Below are positions 34,204 to 42,801 of a stretch of DNA of 64,000 nucleotides, one piece after another; position 1 is the first letter of the stretch, and every line of letters begins with the position of its first letter. The DNA comes from Pandoraea commovens (lineage in GTDB: Bacteria; Pseudomonadota; Gammaproteobacteria; Burkholderiales; Burkholderiaceae), in NCBI RefSeq assembly GCF_902459615.1, contig NZ_CABPSA010000003.1, forward strand, positions 478,840 through 542,839. Reading direction: 5' to 3'. A program made the translations under genes and the position numbers. The notes under the pieces were generated by a model that saw nothing but the letters and a program-made list of their open reading frames with translations, was not told the DNA's origin and searched no databases.

Positions 34204-35442
34204 TTACTTCGCTGCCGTGTTCGTCTTCACGAGCGAACAGGTCGATTTCGACAGCGGCTGGAAGGCTTCCGTCGCGGGGACGGTGGCCACTTTAGTGTAG
34301 TAATCCCACGGGCCTTTGGACTCGGCGGGCGACTTCACGCGGAACAGATACATGTCGTGAATCACGCGTCCGTCCGGACGAATCGACGCGTTGTGCATGA
34401 TCGGATCGCGAATCGGCAATTCACGCATCTTTTGCGCAACCACCTTCGCGTCAACACTCTTTGCCGCCGCGACCGAGCGCAGGTAATGCAGCACGCTCGA
34501 ATACACACCGGCCTGCACCATCGTCGGCTTCAGATTCTTGTACTTCTTCTGGAAGCGGTCGGACCACTTGCGCGAGGCGTCGTCGAAGTCCCAATAGAAG
34601 CCGTCGGTAAACATCAGCCCTTGTGCCGTATTGAGGCCGAGGGCGTGAACGTCCGACAGAAACACCAGCAATGCGGCGAGCTTCTGTCCGCGCTGCACGA
34701 TGCCGAATTCGCGTGCCTGCTTGAGCACGTTGACGGTGTCCTGCCCGCCGTTGGCGAGTGCCACGACCTGCGCCTTCGAGCTTTGCGCCTGCAACAGGAA
34801 CGACGCGTAATCAGACGCATTGAGCGGGTGTCGCGACTGGCCCACAACCGTGCCGCCGAGCGTCTTCACGATATCGGCGGCGTCCTTTTCCAGCGAGTGC
34901 CCGAAGGCGTAGTCGACGGTGATGAAGTACCAGGACTTGCCGCCATCACCGACCACTGCGCGGGCGGTGGCGGCCGACTGCGAGTACGTGTCGAACATCC
35001 AGTGGAAGCCCGTGGGCGAGCAGTCTTCGTTGGTCAGGCGCGTGGTGGCGGGCCCGGAGAACAAGACGACGCGCTGCTTGTCCATCGCGAGCTTCTGCAC
35101 GGCGAGCGCCGCCGCAGAGTTCGTCAGATCGGCAATCGCGTCGACGTTGTCGCGATCGAACCATTCGCGCGCCTTGTTGGCGGCGACGTCCGCTTTGTTC
35201 TGGTTGTCGGCCGACACCAGTTCGACCTTCATCCCTTTACATTCGGCGGCCAGACAGTCGTCGATGGCCATTTGTGCGGCCACGACCGACCCCGCTCCGC
35301 CCATCGCCGAATACGTGCCCGACATATCGGTGAGCACGCCCACCTTGACGGGCCGGTCCGGCAACTGCGCAAACGTTCCGGCTGACGACAATCCCAAGCC
35401 CGCACCGAGTCCCAGCGCGAGCAGCCACGGCTTGATCTTCAT
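34204..35442 (-). CDS. ABC transporter substrate-binding protein, branched-chain amino acid type
   Basis: The 412-residue protein has a signal peptide (WLLALGLGAGLGLSSAGTFA) and a Peripla_BP_6/LivJ-type fold: VKVGVLTDMSGTYSAMGGAG at the N-terminus, AREWFDRDNVDAIADLTNS and YFITVDYAFGHSLEKDA. It should bind a small amino or organic acid in the periplasm. No permease or ATPase genes are adjacent, so it must work with a transporter encoded elsewhere. GAAGGAG precedes the ATG. The position ahead of mmsAB suggests a ligand related to valine catabolism, an inference. It is divergent from the LysR gene at 35597. Confidence 0.9.
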   Translation of the reverse strand: MKIKPWLLALGLGAGLGLSSAGTFAQLPDRPVKVGVLTDMSGTYSAMGGAGSVVAAQMAIDDCLAAECKGMKVELVSADNQNKADVAANKAREWFDRDNVDAIADLTNSAAALAVQKLAMDKQRVVLFSGPATTRLTNEDCSPTGFHWMFDTYSQSAATARAVVGDGGKSWYFITVDYAFGHSLEKDAADIVKTLGGTVVGQSRHPLNASDYASFLLQAQSSKAQVVALANGGQDTVNVLKQAREFGIVQRGQKLAALLVFLSDVHALGLNTAQGLMFTDGFYWDFDDASRKWSDRFQKKYKNLKPTMVQAGVYSSVLHYLRSVAAAKSVDAKVVAQKMRELPIRDPIMHNASIRPDGRVIHDMYLFRVKSPAESKGPWDYYTKVATVPATEAFQPLSKSTCSLVKTNTAAK

Positions 35443-35555
35443 CGCTTTTGTCTCCTTCAGGTCTTTTATGCTTTCGTCGCCGACGTCTATGCGTGGCGCT
35501 CATAAATTGTATTTGTGCGAATTTGCTTTACATAGCGAAAATCTGCATCTACTTT

Positions 35556-35571
35556 GTGCAGAAATGCACAT
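35556..35571. promoter_or_regulatory. Palindromic LysR-type site in the divergent gap
   Basis: TGTGCAGAAATGCACA has perfect 6-bp inverted arms around GAAA. It lies 25 bp before the LysR start and 113 bp before the substrate-binding protein start, the usual location for an autoregulatory LysR site that also controls the divergent operon. Confidence 0.6.
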
Positions 35572-35596
35572 AGCGACTTCACACAGGAGCGGAGGT

Positions 35597-36583
35597 ATGG
35601 CGCACAGCGGCGCGACGAGAACGGCACGGTCAACCGGCATGGCCGGGGCATCGGGTGCGGAACCGCGTCCCGACTGGGACGACCTTCGGTACTTTCTGGA
35701 AGTGGCGCGCACGCAGCGCGTGAGTGCGGCTGCGCTTCGGCTGGGTGTCGACCACACGACGGTGTCGCGACGGGTGCGTGCGCTGGAGCAGGCGCTCGGC
35801 ACGCTGCTGTTCGACAAGTCGCGCAACGCAGGCTTCGCGCTCACGCCCGAAGGCCAGCAGTTGCTGGTGCATGCAGAGCAGATGGAGACGGCGCTGCAAT
35901 CGGCCTGCGAACAGGTCGCGGGGCTTGGACAAACGCTCTCGGGACACGTGCGCATCGGGTCGACGGAAGCGTTCGGCACGTACTTCGTCACGCCCGTGCT
36001 CTCACGCTTTCAGCGCGAATACCCCGCCATCGACTTCGACGTCTTGCCGGTGCCGCGATTCGTCAGCCTCTCCAAGCGCGAAGCCGATCTGGCGATTACC
36101 ATCGAGCGCCCGCAACGCGGACCGTATGTGTGCAGCAAGCTGTGCGACTACCGCTTGCAGTTGTACGCCACGCCCGGCTATCTCGCGCAATACGGCGACG
36201 TATCGACGTTCGCCGACCTCACGGGGCGTCGCTTCATCAGCTACGTGGACGAACTCTCGTTCAGCAACGAGTTGCGCTATCTGGAAGACATCGTGCCCGG
36301 GTGCAACGTCGTGCTGCGCAGCACGAGCGTCATTGCGCAATATCAGGCGGCGTTGCAGGGCGAAGCGCTGGCCGTTCTGCCGTGCTTCATGGCGGCGCAG
36401 GATCCGCGACTCGTGCCGCTGCTGGTCGACGACGTGGTAGTCACGCGCAGCTTCTGGATCTACTGCCACGAAGAATTACGCACGCTCAAACGCATTACGG
36501 TGCTGTGGGATTACCTGCGCGACGCCGCCCAGCGCAACGACGCCCTGTTGCAAGGCAAGGCCGGGCAGTTGCTGCTGACCTGA
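35597..36583 (+). CDS. LysR-family regulator, candidate regulator of the mmsAB operon
   Basis: The 328-residue protein has an N-terminal polar tail of about 20 residues and then the winged helix (WDDLRYFLEVARTQRVSAAA, DHTTVSRRVRALEQALG). The C-terminal effector domain lacks the second half of some LysR hinges but is full length. ATG at 35597 follows AGGAGCGGAGG; the frame is open much further up, but that part overlaps the divergent gene and is not coding. It is divergent from the substrate-binding protein-mmsA-mmsB operon with a palindrome between, and is convergent with the LysR gene at 36594 (10 bp between stops). Confidence 0.9.
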   Translation: MAHSGATRTARSTGMAGASGAEPRPDWDDLRYFLEVARTQRVSAAALRLGVDHTTVSRRVRALEQALGTLLFDKSRNAGFALTPEGQQLLVHAEQMETALQSACEQVAGLGQTLSGHVRIGSTEAFGTYFVTPVLSRFQREYPAIDFDVLPVPRFVSLSKREADLAITIERPQRGPYVCSKLCDYRLQLYATPGYLAQYGDVSTFADLTGRRFISYVDELSFSNELRYLEDIVPGCNVVLRSTSVIAQYQAALQGEALAVLPCFMAAQDPRLVPLLVDDVVVTRSFWIYCHEELRTLKRITVLWDYLRDAAQRNDALLQGKAGQLLLT

Positions 36584-36593
36584 CGCCGCGCGC

Positions 36594-37571
36594 TTAGCGA
36601 ATCTTGCGCTGCTCTTCCTCGATCACGGTCGGAATCGCGATGCGCATCGCTTCGACGAAACGGCGCAGACGCGCGGGGTAATACTTCGCGTACGGGTACA
36701 AGAGATACATCGGCAGCGGCGTCGAGCGCCATTTCGGCACGAGCTGAATCAGACGTCCCTGCGCGATGTCTTCGGCCATCACCCAGGCCGACGCCACGCC
36801 CACCCCCAGACCGCGCAATGCGGCACTGCGCAACGCAAACAGATTGTCGGTACTCATGCGCGGGTCGAATGTGATGCGCTCGCTCTCGTGCGTCTCGCGA
36901 TGCGTCAGCGTGATGTCGGTCCGGTAAAACGTGGTGAGCGCGAGCCATGGAAACGCCGTCAGCTCCGAAGGTTGTTCGGGCATCGGACGTCCCCGAAGCA
37001 AGTCGGGCGACGCCACGACGATGCGCGGCACGTCGGTCAGCAGGATGGCGACGTTCGACGGGTCCTGCAATTCGCCCACGTGAATCGCGCAATCGATGCC
37101 CTCGGCAATGAAGTTCGGCTCGCGATCCTGCAAGAACCAGTGCACCTTCATCCCGGTATAGCGATCGAGAAAGTCGGCCAGCGGCCCGATCATCATGTCC
37201 TGCCCGAACGCGTGCGGCACCAGCACGCGCAGCGTCCCCTCCGGCTCGGCCCCGGTGCCACGCAGATCGGCCTCGAACGCCTCCCAACTGGTCACAAGCT
37301 CCTTCGCACGCGCGAAACAACGCTCGCCGTCTTCGGTGAGCTTCATGCGATGGGTCGAGCGCTGAAGCAGCCGCAGGCCCAGCGAGCGTTCCAGCATTTG
37401 CAGCCGTCGGCTGACGGTCGGCTGCGTGGTGCCGAGCTGGGCCGCCGCCGCCGACAGGCTGCCGGATTCGACGATGCGCACGAAGGTCTGCATCAGTTCG
37501 ACGCGGTCGGCGCCACCGGGTCGGAGGGCCGAAGGCGATGCGGAGGATGGGGGATCGAGAGGCTCTGTCAT
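36594..37571 (-). CDS. LysR-family transcriptional regulator
   Basis: The 325-residue protein begins with about 25 polar residues and then a CrgA-type LysR winged helix (LMQTFVRIVESGSLSAAAAQ, TTQPTVSRRLQMLERSLGLR). Its effector domain contains GEPEG-like EPEGTLRVLVP, and the closing EEEQRKIR is basic. It is divergent from the MFS gene at 37670 with 98 bp between, and is probably its regulator. Ribosome binding site is weak. Confidence 0.9.
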   Translation of the reverse strand: MTEPLDPPSSASPSALRPGGADRVELMQTFVRIVESGSLSAAAAQLGTTQPTVSRRLQMLERSLGLRLLQRSTHRMKLTEDGERCFARAKELVTSWEAFEADLRGTGAEPEGTLRVLVPHAFGQDMMIGPLADFLDRYTGMKVHWFLQDREPNFIAEGIDCAIHVGELQDPSNVAILLTDVPRIVVASPDLLRGRPMPEQPSELTAFPWLALTTFYRTDITLTHRETHESERITFDPRMSTDNLFALRSAALRGLGVGVASAWVMAEDIAQGRLIQLVPKWRSTPLPMYLLYPYAKYYPARLRRFVEAMRIAIPTVIEEEQRKIR

Positions 37572-37669
37572 ACGTCACACGTATAAAGGTTGTACGGATT
37601 ATAGGTCTACCGCTGCACCGCACCAAGCGAGACACTACGCCCCGTACCTTCCTTCTGGAGCCTCAAGCA

Positions 37670-38908
37670 ATGAGTTCCGCGCAAATTTCGAACGCCCCCG
37701 ACGCGAGCCGTGCCACACCCCGGCCGCAGCCGGAGCTGTCCGCACGACTGATTCTGTTGCTGGCAACGGGCACAGGCCTGACCGTCGCCTCGCTGTACTA
37801 CGCACAACCGATGCTCGGCATCATGACCGACGACATCCACGCGGCCAACACGACCGTGGGATGGGTGCCGACGCTCACCCAACTCGGTTACGCCCTTGGC
37901 ATTTTGCTGCTCGTGCCGATGGGCGACATCATCGACCGCCGCCGTATCGTACTCGTCAAGGGCGCGATCCTGACGCTGGCCTTGCTGCTGGCGGCCTTTG
38001 CGCCAGGCATCGGCACCTTGCTCGTCGCGAGTCTCGCCATCGGTCTGACGGCGACGATGGCGCAGGACATCGTGCCTGCGGCCGCCACGCTCGCTCCCGA
38101 ATCGATCCGGGGACGCGTCGTCGGCACCGTGATGACCGGCCTGCTGCTCGGGATTTTGCTGTCCCGCGTGGTGTCGGGCTTCGTCGCGCAGAATTTCGGA
38201 TGGCGGGCGATGTATGTGGTCGCGGCCATCAGCGTGGCGGGCTTCGGTGTGGTCGCGTGGCGCAGCCTGCCCTCGTTCCATCCGACGACGCAGATGTCGT
38301 ACCGTCAACTGATCGGCTCGGTCGCGAGTCTCTGGCGTCGTCACCCGGCACTGCGCCGGGCAGCCTTCGCACAGGGCTTGCTGTCGGTCGGCTTCAGCGC
38401 GTTCTGGTCGACGCTGGCCGTGATGCTGCACGAGGCGCCGTTCCATCTGGGCGCGGCCGCCGCCGGTGCGTTCGGTCTGGCCGGTGCTGCGGGTGCGCTC
38501 GGTGCACCGATTGCCGGTCGTATTGCTGACAAGAAGGGCCCGCAGATCGTGACGCGTCTCGGCGCAGGCCTTGTGGCCGTGTCGTTCGCCGCGATGCTGT
38601 TCGCCCCGCTGTTGAGCCCGCATGCGCAACTGTGGCTGATCGGTCTGGGTGCCATTGGCTTCGACCTCGGCGTGCAGGTTGCCCTGATTTCGCATCAGAC
38701 CATCGTGTACGGGATCGAACCCCCTGCCCGCAGCCGTCTGAACGCCGTGCTGTTCGTCTGTGTGTTCATCGGCATGTCGCTCGGTTCGGTGCTCGGCTCG
38801 CAGGCGCTGGCGCATTGGGGCTGGACGGGCGTCTCATCGCTCGCCATGCTGTCCGCGCTCGGTGCGCTGGCTGTGCGGATGTGGCCGGGCACGACGTCGG
38901 CACACTAA
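37670..38908 (+). CDS. MFS transporter (drug/metabolite efflux type)
   Basis: The 412-residue protein has twelve helices. TM1 contains LLATGTGLTVASLYYAQPML, a signature of the YnfM/YdhC-like MFS group, and the loop 2-3 motif is GDIIDRRRIVLVKG. A polar N-terminal tail of about 25 residues precedes TM1. The start at 37670 follows CTGGAG. Export of a small molecule is likely; the substrate is unknown. Transcribed away from the LysR gene at 36594 and ended by a strong hairpin. Confidence 0.88.
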   Translation: MSSAQISNAPDASRATPRPQPELSARLILLLATGTGLTVASLYYAQPMLGIMTDDIHAANTTVGWVPTLTQLGYALGILLLVPMGDIIDRRRIVLVKGAILTLALLLAAFAPGIGTLLVASLAIGLTATMAQDIVPAAATLAPESIRGRVVGTVMTGLLLGILLSRVVSGFVAQNFGWRAMYVVAAISVAGFGVVAWRSLPSFHPTTQMSYRQLIGSVASLWRRHPALRRAAFAQGLLSVGFSAFWSTLAVMLHEAPFHLGAAAAGAFGLAGAAGALGAPIAGRIADKKGPQIVTRLGAGLVAVSFAAMLFAPLLSPHAQLWLIGLGAIGFDLGVQVALISHQTIVYGIEPPARSRLNAVLFVCVFIGMSLGSVLGSQALAHWGWTGVSSLAMLSALGALAVRMWPGTTSAH

Positions 38909-38934
38909 TGCGCGTGTATTGAAGGATGGATGAA

Positions 38935-38973
38935 AGAAGGGCCTTGCAGACGGTCGGTCTGCAAGGCCCTTCT
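38935..38973. terminator. Bidirectional terminator between MFS gene and nat
   Basis: A perfect 17-bp inverted repeat (38935-38951 with 38957-38973) closes a 5-nt loop, followed by TCTTTG on the plus strand. It lies between the two convergent stops at 38908 and 38992. Confidence 0.85.
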
Positions 38974-38991
38974 TCTTTGTGCTTCGGATGT

Positions 38992-39852
38992 TCAGCGTAC
39001 GACTGCTTTGGCGGCGCCCGCGAGCGCTCGCGCGAACAACTCGTCGGTATCGACGTCGGCCAGATTGAGGCCGAAGCGTCCGGCCAGCGCGTCGACCAGT
39101 TGCGACGCCGAATCGACCTTCGTCTCGGCGATCACATCGCCCTTCGGACCGCGCTCGACAAGTTTGGTATCGAGCAGCGCCAGACGGCCTTGCGGCAACA
39201 CGCGGCAAGCCATGAGGTGATTCGTGAAGATCGAGTCCGGCGCGCTCGACGTGTACCAGTTCCCGAGCTTGTAATCGATCCACTCGGCGGGGCGCGGCGC
39301 GAACCGATAGGTCGGCAGCCACGTCTGCGCCGACTTCACGCTCAGACGATATTCGCCGACGGTATGACCGTCGCTCGTCGGCACCGGCGTCAGATTGAAG
39401 ATTTCGAGCGGCGTGGCCTGCTCGCCCGACGCATTCAGACGCAACGGCGCTGTCAGCGTAACCGAGCCGAAACCCACATCCGCCAACCACGATTCGCCGT
39501 CGAGTTCGATGCGCAGCAGCATGTGCGTGAGCGGTGCTTCTGCTTCGAAGGTGCGGCCCCAGCAGACGCGTCCGATCAGTGGCGTGACGTCGAACCCGAG
39601 GTACTTAAGCGCACTCGCGAACAGCGCGTTCTGCTCGAAGCAGTAACCGCCGCGTTGGCTGTCGACCAGCTTGGCGACGACCGACGGCAGATCCACATTC
39701 ACCGCTTTGCCTCGCATCGGATCGATGTTCTCGAAGGGAATCGCGAGCGGATGCAGCGAGTGCACCGCACGCAGCACATCGAGCGTGGCTTCGCGGGGGC
39801 CGGTATAACCGATGCGCCGGAAATAACGCGCAGGATCGAAATCTTGGGACAT
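38992..39852 (-). CDS. nat: Arylamine N-acetyltransferase
   Basis: The 286-residue protein has the NAT catalytic triad: Cys in QRGGYCFEQN (near residue 70), His in APLTHMLLRIE (near 110) and Asp in WLADVGFGS (near 126). The N-terminus FDPARYFRRIGYTGP and the IPFENID segment are also typical. It transfers acetyl from acetyl-CoA to arylamines, hydrazines or similar acceptors in the cytoplasm. The next gene upstream (VOC protein) ends 15 bp before its start, so the two are cotranscribed. Confidence 0.94.
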   Translation of the reverse strand: MSQDFDPARYFRRIGYTGPREATLDVLRAVHSLHPLAIPFENIDPMRGKAVNVDLPSVVAKLVDSQRGGYCFEQNALFASALKYLGFDVTPLIGRVCWGRTFEAEAPLTHMLLRIELDGESWLADVGFGSVTLTAPLRLNASGEQATPLEIFNLTPVPTSDGHTVGEYRLSVKSAQTWLPTYRFAPRPAEWIDYKLGNWYTSSAPDSIFTNHLMACRVLPQGRLALLDTKLVERGPKGDVIAETKVDSASQLVDALAGRFGLNLADVDTDELFARALAGAAKAVVR

Positions 39853-39867
39853 ACCGGCCTTCCTCTG

Positions 39868-40413
39868 TCAGTCGTTCGATTCGCAGAAGCGAATGCGGTT
39901 ATTGAATGGGTCCGTCACCGTCATCTGCTTGCCCCAGTCGAGTGCTTCGATACCGGGATTCATATTGGGATAACGCTTGCCCGACAAGTCGCGCTGATAG
40001 GCTTCGACCCCGCGCATGAAGACGAACGTCGTCGCCCCCGGGCTGGCATCGCCGAAGTGACCGGACAGGTGCAGCGTCATGCCCGCACGCGAGACCTGAC
40101 AGTACAGCGGCATACCGTCGGCGAAGCGATGCTCCCAATCGAGCCTGAAGCCGAGGAAGTCGACGTAGAATTCGCGCGCTTTCGCTTCGTCGAAGATCCG
40201 GTGAATCGGCGCGACGGTGTCGAACACGATGCCGTCACTGACCGCAGCAGCGCTCACTTTGGCGGCGAGCACGTTCCAGTCCGCAAAGCCGAACTGTGCG
40301 GCGACGGATTCGAGTGCCTGTGCGTGGGAGATGTCGATGCCCTCGCGCGCGAGCCGTTCGCGCAGGGACTTGGCCATGATTTTGGCGTCGAGATAGGTTC
40401 GCATGTTGGCCAT
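39868..40413 (-). CDS. VOC/glyoxalase superfamily protein with N-terminal helical domain
   Basis: The 181-residue protein has an N-terminal helical region of about 60 residues (TYLDAKIMAKSLRERLAREG, QFGFADWNVLAAK). A vicinal oxygen chelate domain follows (APIHRIFDEAKAREFYVDFL, LHLSGHFGDASPG, DPFNNRIRFCESND). This matches glyoxalase-related, bleomycin-resistance-like proteins; a metal-binding or drug-binding role is possible but the substrate is unknown. The stop is 15 bp from nat, suggesting a two-gene detoxification operon. Confidence 0.85.
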   Translation of the reverse strand: MANMRTYLDAKIMAKSLRERLAREGIDISHAQALESVAAQFGFADWNVLAAKVSAAAVSDGIVFDTVAPIHRIFDEAKAREFYVDFLGFRLDWEHRFADGMPLYCQVSRAGMTLHLSGHFGDASPGATTFVFMRGVEAYQRDLSGKRYPNMNPGIEALDWGKQMTVTDPFNNRIRFCESND

Positions 40414-40736
40414 CCTTGATAGCGTTCAATGGCGACGCATTCGATCAGTGCTCGCGTTGCTGATGCGCGTCGCCCGGAGAACGGGACGGACATGCGATAC
40501 CTGCGATGCTTTCACCGTCCCCTGATCGGGTGCGAGCGGCAGGCAGCATCGGCCGTGCGGCAATTCTAGCAGCAATCGCAGGCCGCCGAAGACCACCGCC
40601 ACGGCGATGCCGAAATGCGATGGCGGCGCCCGGAATTCCGTATTGGCCTGCCATGCAGCGCGCCGGTATAGTGGCGCTCGTCGGCCGGGCGCATGATCCC
40701 CATGCATCGGCCTTAGCCTTCCGGAGTCCTGCGTCC
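40414..40736. other. 323-bp divergent gap before zapE
   Basis: No gene is credible. It holds a likely zapE promoter (40643-40672). No clear promoter for the minus-strand VOC-nat pair was found. Confidence 0.45.
40643..40672 (+). promoter_or_regulatory. Likely sigma-70 promoter of zapE
   Basis: TTGGCC (40643-40648) and TATAGT (40667-40672) are separated by 18 bp. Transcription would begin about 58 nt before the zapE ATG. Confidence 0.5.
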
Positions 40737-41783
40737 ATGATCGACGCCGCGCGTATTACGCAAGCGCTGGCCGAGCGCCACATCACCCCCGACCGTCGTC
40801 AACGCGACGCCATCGCCGTGCTCGCGAGCCTCTCGCCACCGGGCGCGCCCCGTGGGGCGGCAACGCATGACGGCGTCTATTGCTACGGCTTGCCCGGACG
40901 CGGTAAAAGCCTTGTCGTGGATGCCGCCTTCGCCGTCGCCGATGGCGAGAAGCGCCGAGTGCACTTTCACGAATTTCTGCGCGACATCCACCGTCAACTT
41001 GTGCGCGAGCCGAAGTGCGACGACCGGCTCGCGGCTGTGGCCAATCGCTGGCTCGATGGCGTCGAGCTGCTGTGTTTCGACGAATTCCACGTCCACGACA
41101 TTGCCGACGCCTTCCTCATCGGACGCTTTCTCGACATCGCGCTTGCACGCGGCGTGCGACTGGTGCTGACGTCGAACTACGCCCCCGCCCAGTTGTTGCC
41201 CGACCCCGAGTTTCACGAGCGTTTCGAGCCGACCGTCGCCGTGATTCTTCGGCGCTTCGCCATCGTCCATTTCGACGGCGCAACGGACTACCGGATGGGA
41301 GGCGACGCGGCGTCGATGCCGCGCTGGCTCGCGCCGCTGGAAGCCGCACATGAGGTCCTGCCAGCGTGTTACGAAGCGCTGGAGGGCCGCCCCGCAATCG
41401 CCCCGTCAAACGTCACGGTGGCCGGTCGCGCCCTGGCGGTGCGCAGCGCAGGCGAGCGCGTGGTGTGGGCCGACTTCGAGGCGCTGTGCGTGGCCCACCG
41501 CTCGCATCTGGACTACCTCAGTCTTGCCGAACAGTGGCATGCGCTGATCGTCGATGAACTGCACGTCGAGCAGTTGCGCCGCCCCGACACGTTGCAACGC
41601 TTTCTCTGGCTCGTCGACATTTGCTACGACCGTCAGCGAACGCTGCTGATCGCGTCCGATGCGCCGCTGATCCCCGCACTCGACGCACTGAGCGACTGGC
41701 GCGATCTGTCACGCACGATCAGCCGTCTCGCGGAGATGGGTTCGCGGGACTACGAGCGACGCACGCTGACGCCCGATCGCTGA
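40737..41783 (+). CDS. zapE: Cell division protein ZapE (AFG1-type ATPase)
   Basis: The 348-residue P-loop ATPase has Walker A GLPGRGKS, the conserved HFHEFLRDIH segment and Walker B LLCFDEFHV. It also has the AFG1/ZapE-specific LTSNYAPAQLLPDPEFHERF and a C-terminal SDWRDLSRTISRLAEMGSRDY. ZapE associates with FtsZ and affects division under low oxygen or heat stress in E. coli. The open frame extends 77 codons upstream, but ATG at 40737 after CCGGAG is chosen. Its stop is three bases from the end of the convergent LysR gene. Confidence 0.9.
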   Translation: MIDAARITQALAERHITPDRRQRDAIAVLASLSPPGAPRGAATHDGVYCYGLPGRGKSLVVDAAFAVADGEKRRVHFHEFLRDIHRQLVREPKCDDRLAAVANRWLDGVELLCFDEFHVHDIADAFLIGRFLDIALARGVRLVLTSNYAPAQLLPDPEFHERFEPTVAVILRRFAIVHFDGATDYRMGGDAASMPRWLAPLEAAHEVLPACYEALEGRPAIAPSNVTVAGRALAVRSAGERVVWADFEALCVAHRSHLDYLSLAEQWHALIVDELHVEQLRRPDTLQRFLWLVDICYDRQRTLLIASDAPLIPALDALSDWRDLSRTISRLAEMGSRDYERRTLTPDR

Positions 41784-41786
41784 ACG

Positions 41787-42680
41787 TCACACCACGCTGG
41801 CGATGGTTTCCCGTAGCCAGCGATGCGCCGGGTCGCGATGCACGCGCTCATGCCAGTACATCGAGATCTCGAAGCCGGGCAGATCGATGGGCGGGGCCAT
41901 GAGTTGCAGCGCGGGATCGTCGCGCACGAGACGCTCCGGCGCCATCGCGACGAGATCGGTGCTCGCAAGCGCCGCGCGCAGAAACAGAAAGTGCGGCACG
42001 GAGAAGACGACACGTCGCGACAGGCCCATCGTGGCAAGCGCGTCGTCGGTGCTGGCATGAAAGCCGCCGCCGTCCTGCGAGACGATGCTGTGATCGAGTT
42101 CGCAGAACTGCTTGAGCGTCGGGCGACGCTTCAACTTCGGATGCCCCCGCCGTCCCACCAGCACGTAACGCTCCGTGAATAGCGCCTTGCGACGCAAGCC
42201 GTCCGGCGCGTTCTCCGTCGTGTGAAAAACAACATCGATGTTGCCCTGCTCCGCCTGACGCGACAACCGCGACGGGACCAGATCGTAGACCGCCAGGCGC
42301 GTCTTCGGCGCTTGCGAGCGTAACTGCTGCATGAGCGGCAGGACAATCGTCGATTCGGTGTAATCGGTCGCGGTGATGCGCCACGTCAGATCGGCATTCG
42401 CCGGTTCGAACGGTGCCGCCGGGGCCACGGCGCGCGTGAGCGATTCGAGCGCTTCGCGCAAGGGTTCGCGCAGCGACTCCGCCCGAGCCGTCGGCCGCAT
42501 GCCGCGCGGCCCCGGCAGCAACAACGGGTCTTCCAACACGTCGCGCAGCTTCGCGAGGTGCACGCTCACCGCTGGCTGGGAGATGTGCAACCGCTCGGCC
42601 GCACGTGTGACGTTCAGCTCGGCCAACAGTACGTCGAGCGTGACGAGCAGATTCAGATCGAGACGTCGCAAATTAACCAT
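41787..42680 (-). CDS. LysR-family regulator (NodD/PcpR-like)
   Basis: The 297-residue protein opens with the MVNLRRLDLNLLVTLDVLL segment typical of the NodD/SyrM/LeuO-type LysR subgroup, with SQPAVSVHLAKLRDVLEDPL in the recognition helix. ATG at 42680 has an AGG eight bases upstream; the frame could also open five codons earlier. It is divergent from the flavodoxin-fold oxidoreductase gene at 42802 and is its likely regulator, a common pairing. It converges on zapE. Confidence 0.9.
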   Translation of the reverse strand: MVNLRRLDLNLLVTLDVLLAELNVTRAAERLHISQPAVSVHLAKLRDVLEDPLLLPGPRGMRPTARAESLREPLREALESLTRAVAPAAPFEPANADLTWRITATDYTESTIVLPLMQQLRSQAPKTRLAVYDLVPSRLSRQAEQGNIDVVFHTTENAPDGLRRKALFTERYVLVGRRGHPKLKRRPTLKQFCELDHSIVSQDGGGFHASTDDALATMGLSRRVVFSVPHFLFLRAALASTDLVAMAPERLVRDDPALQLMAPPIDLPGFEISMYWHERVHRDPAHRWLRETIASVV

Positions 42681-42801
42681 CGTTATACCTGCCATATCAG
42701 GAATTCATTTCCAATATACCTTGTGCGTCTCTAAGCTGCATTCATCCCCATCCGAATGAAGCGATGGCATCGAATACGCCGCAAGACCACGGAGTCTGAA
42801 A

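Noticed and set aside
34919-35596. Upstream extension of the LysR frame
   Set aside because: It runs across the divergent substrate-binding protein gene and its promoter; the LysR domain starts after 35597, where a ribosome binding site is found.
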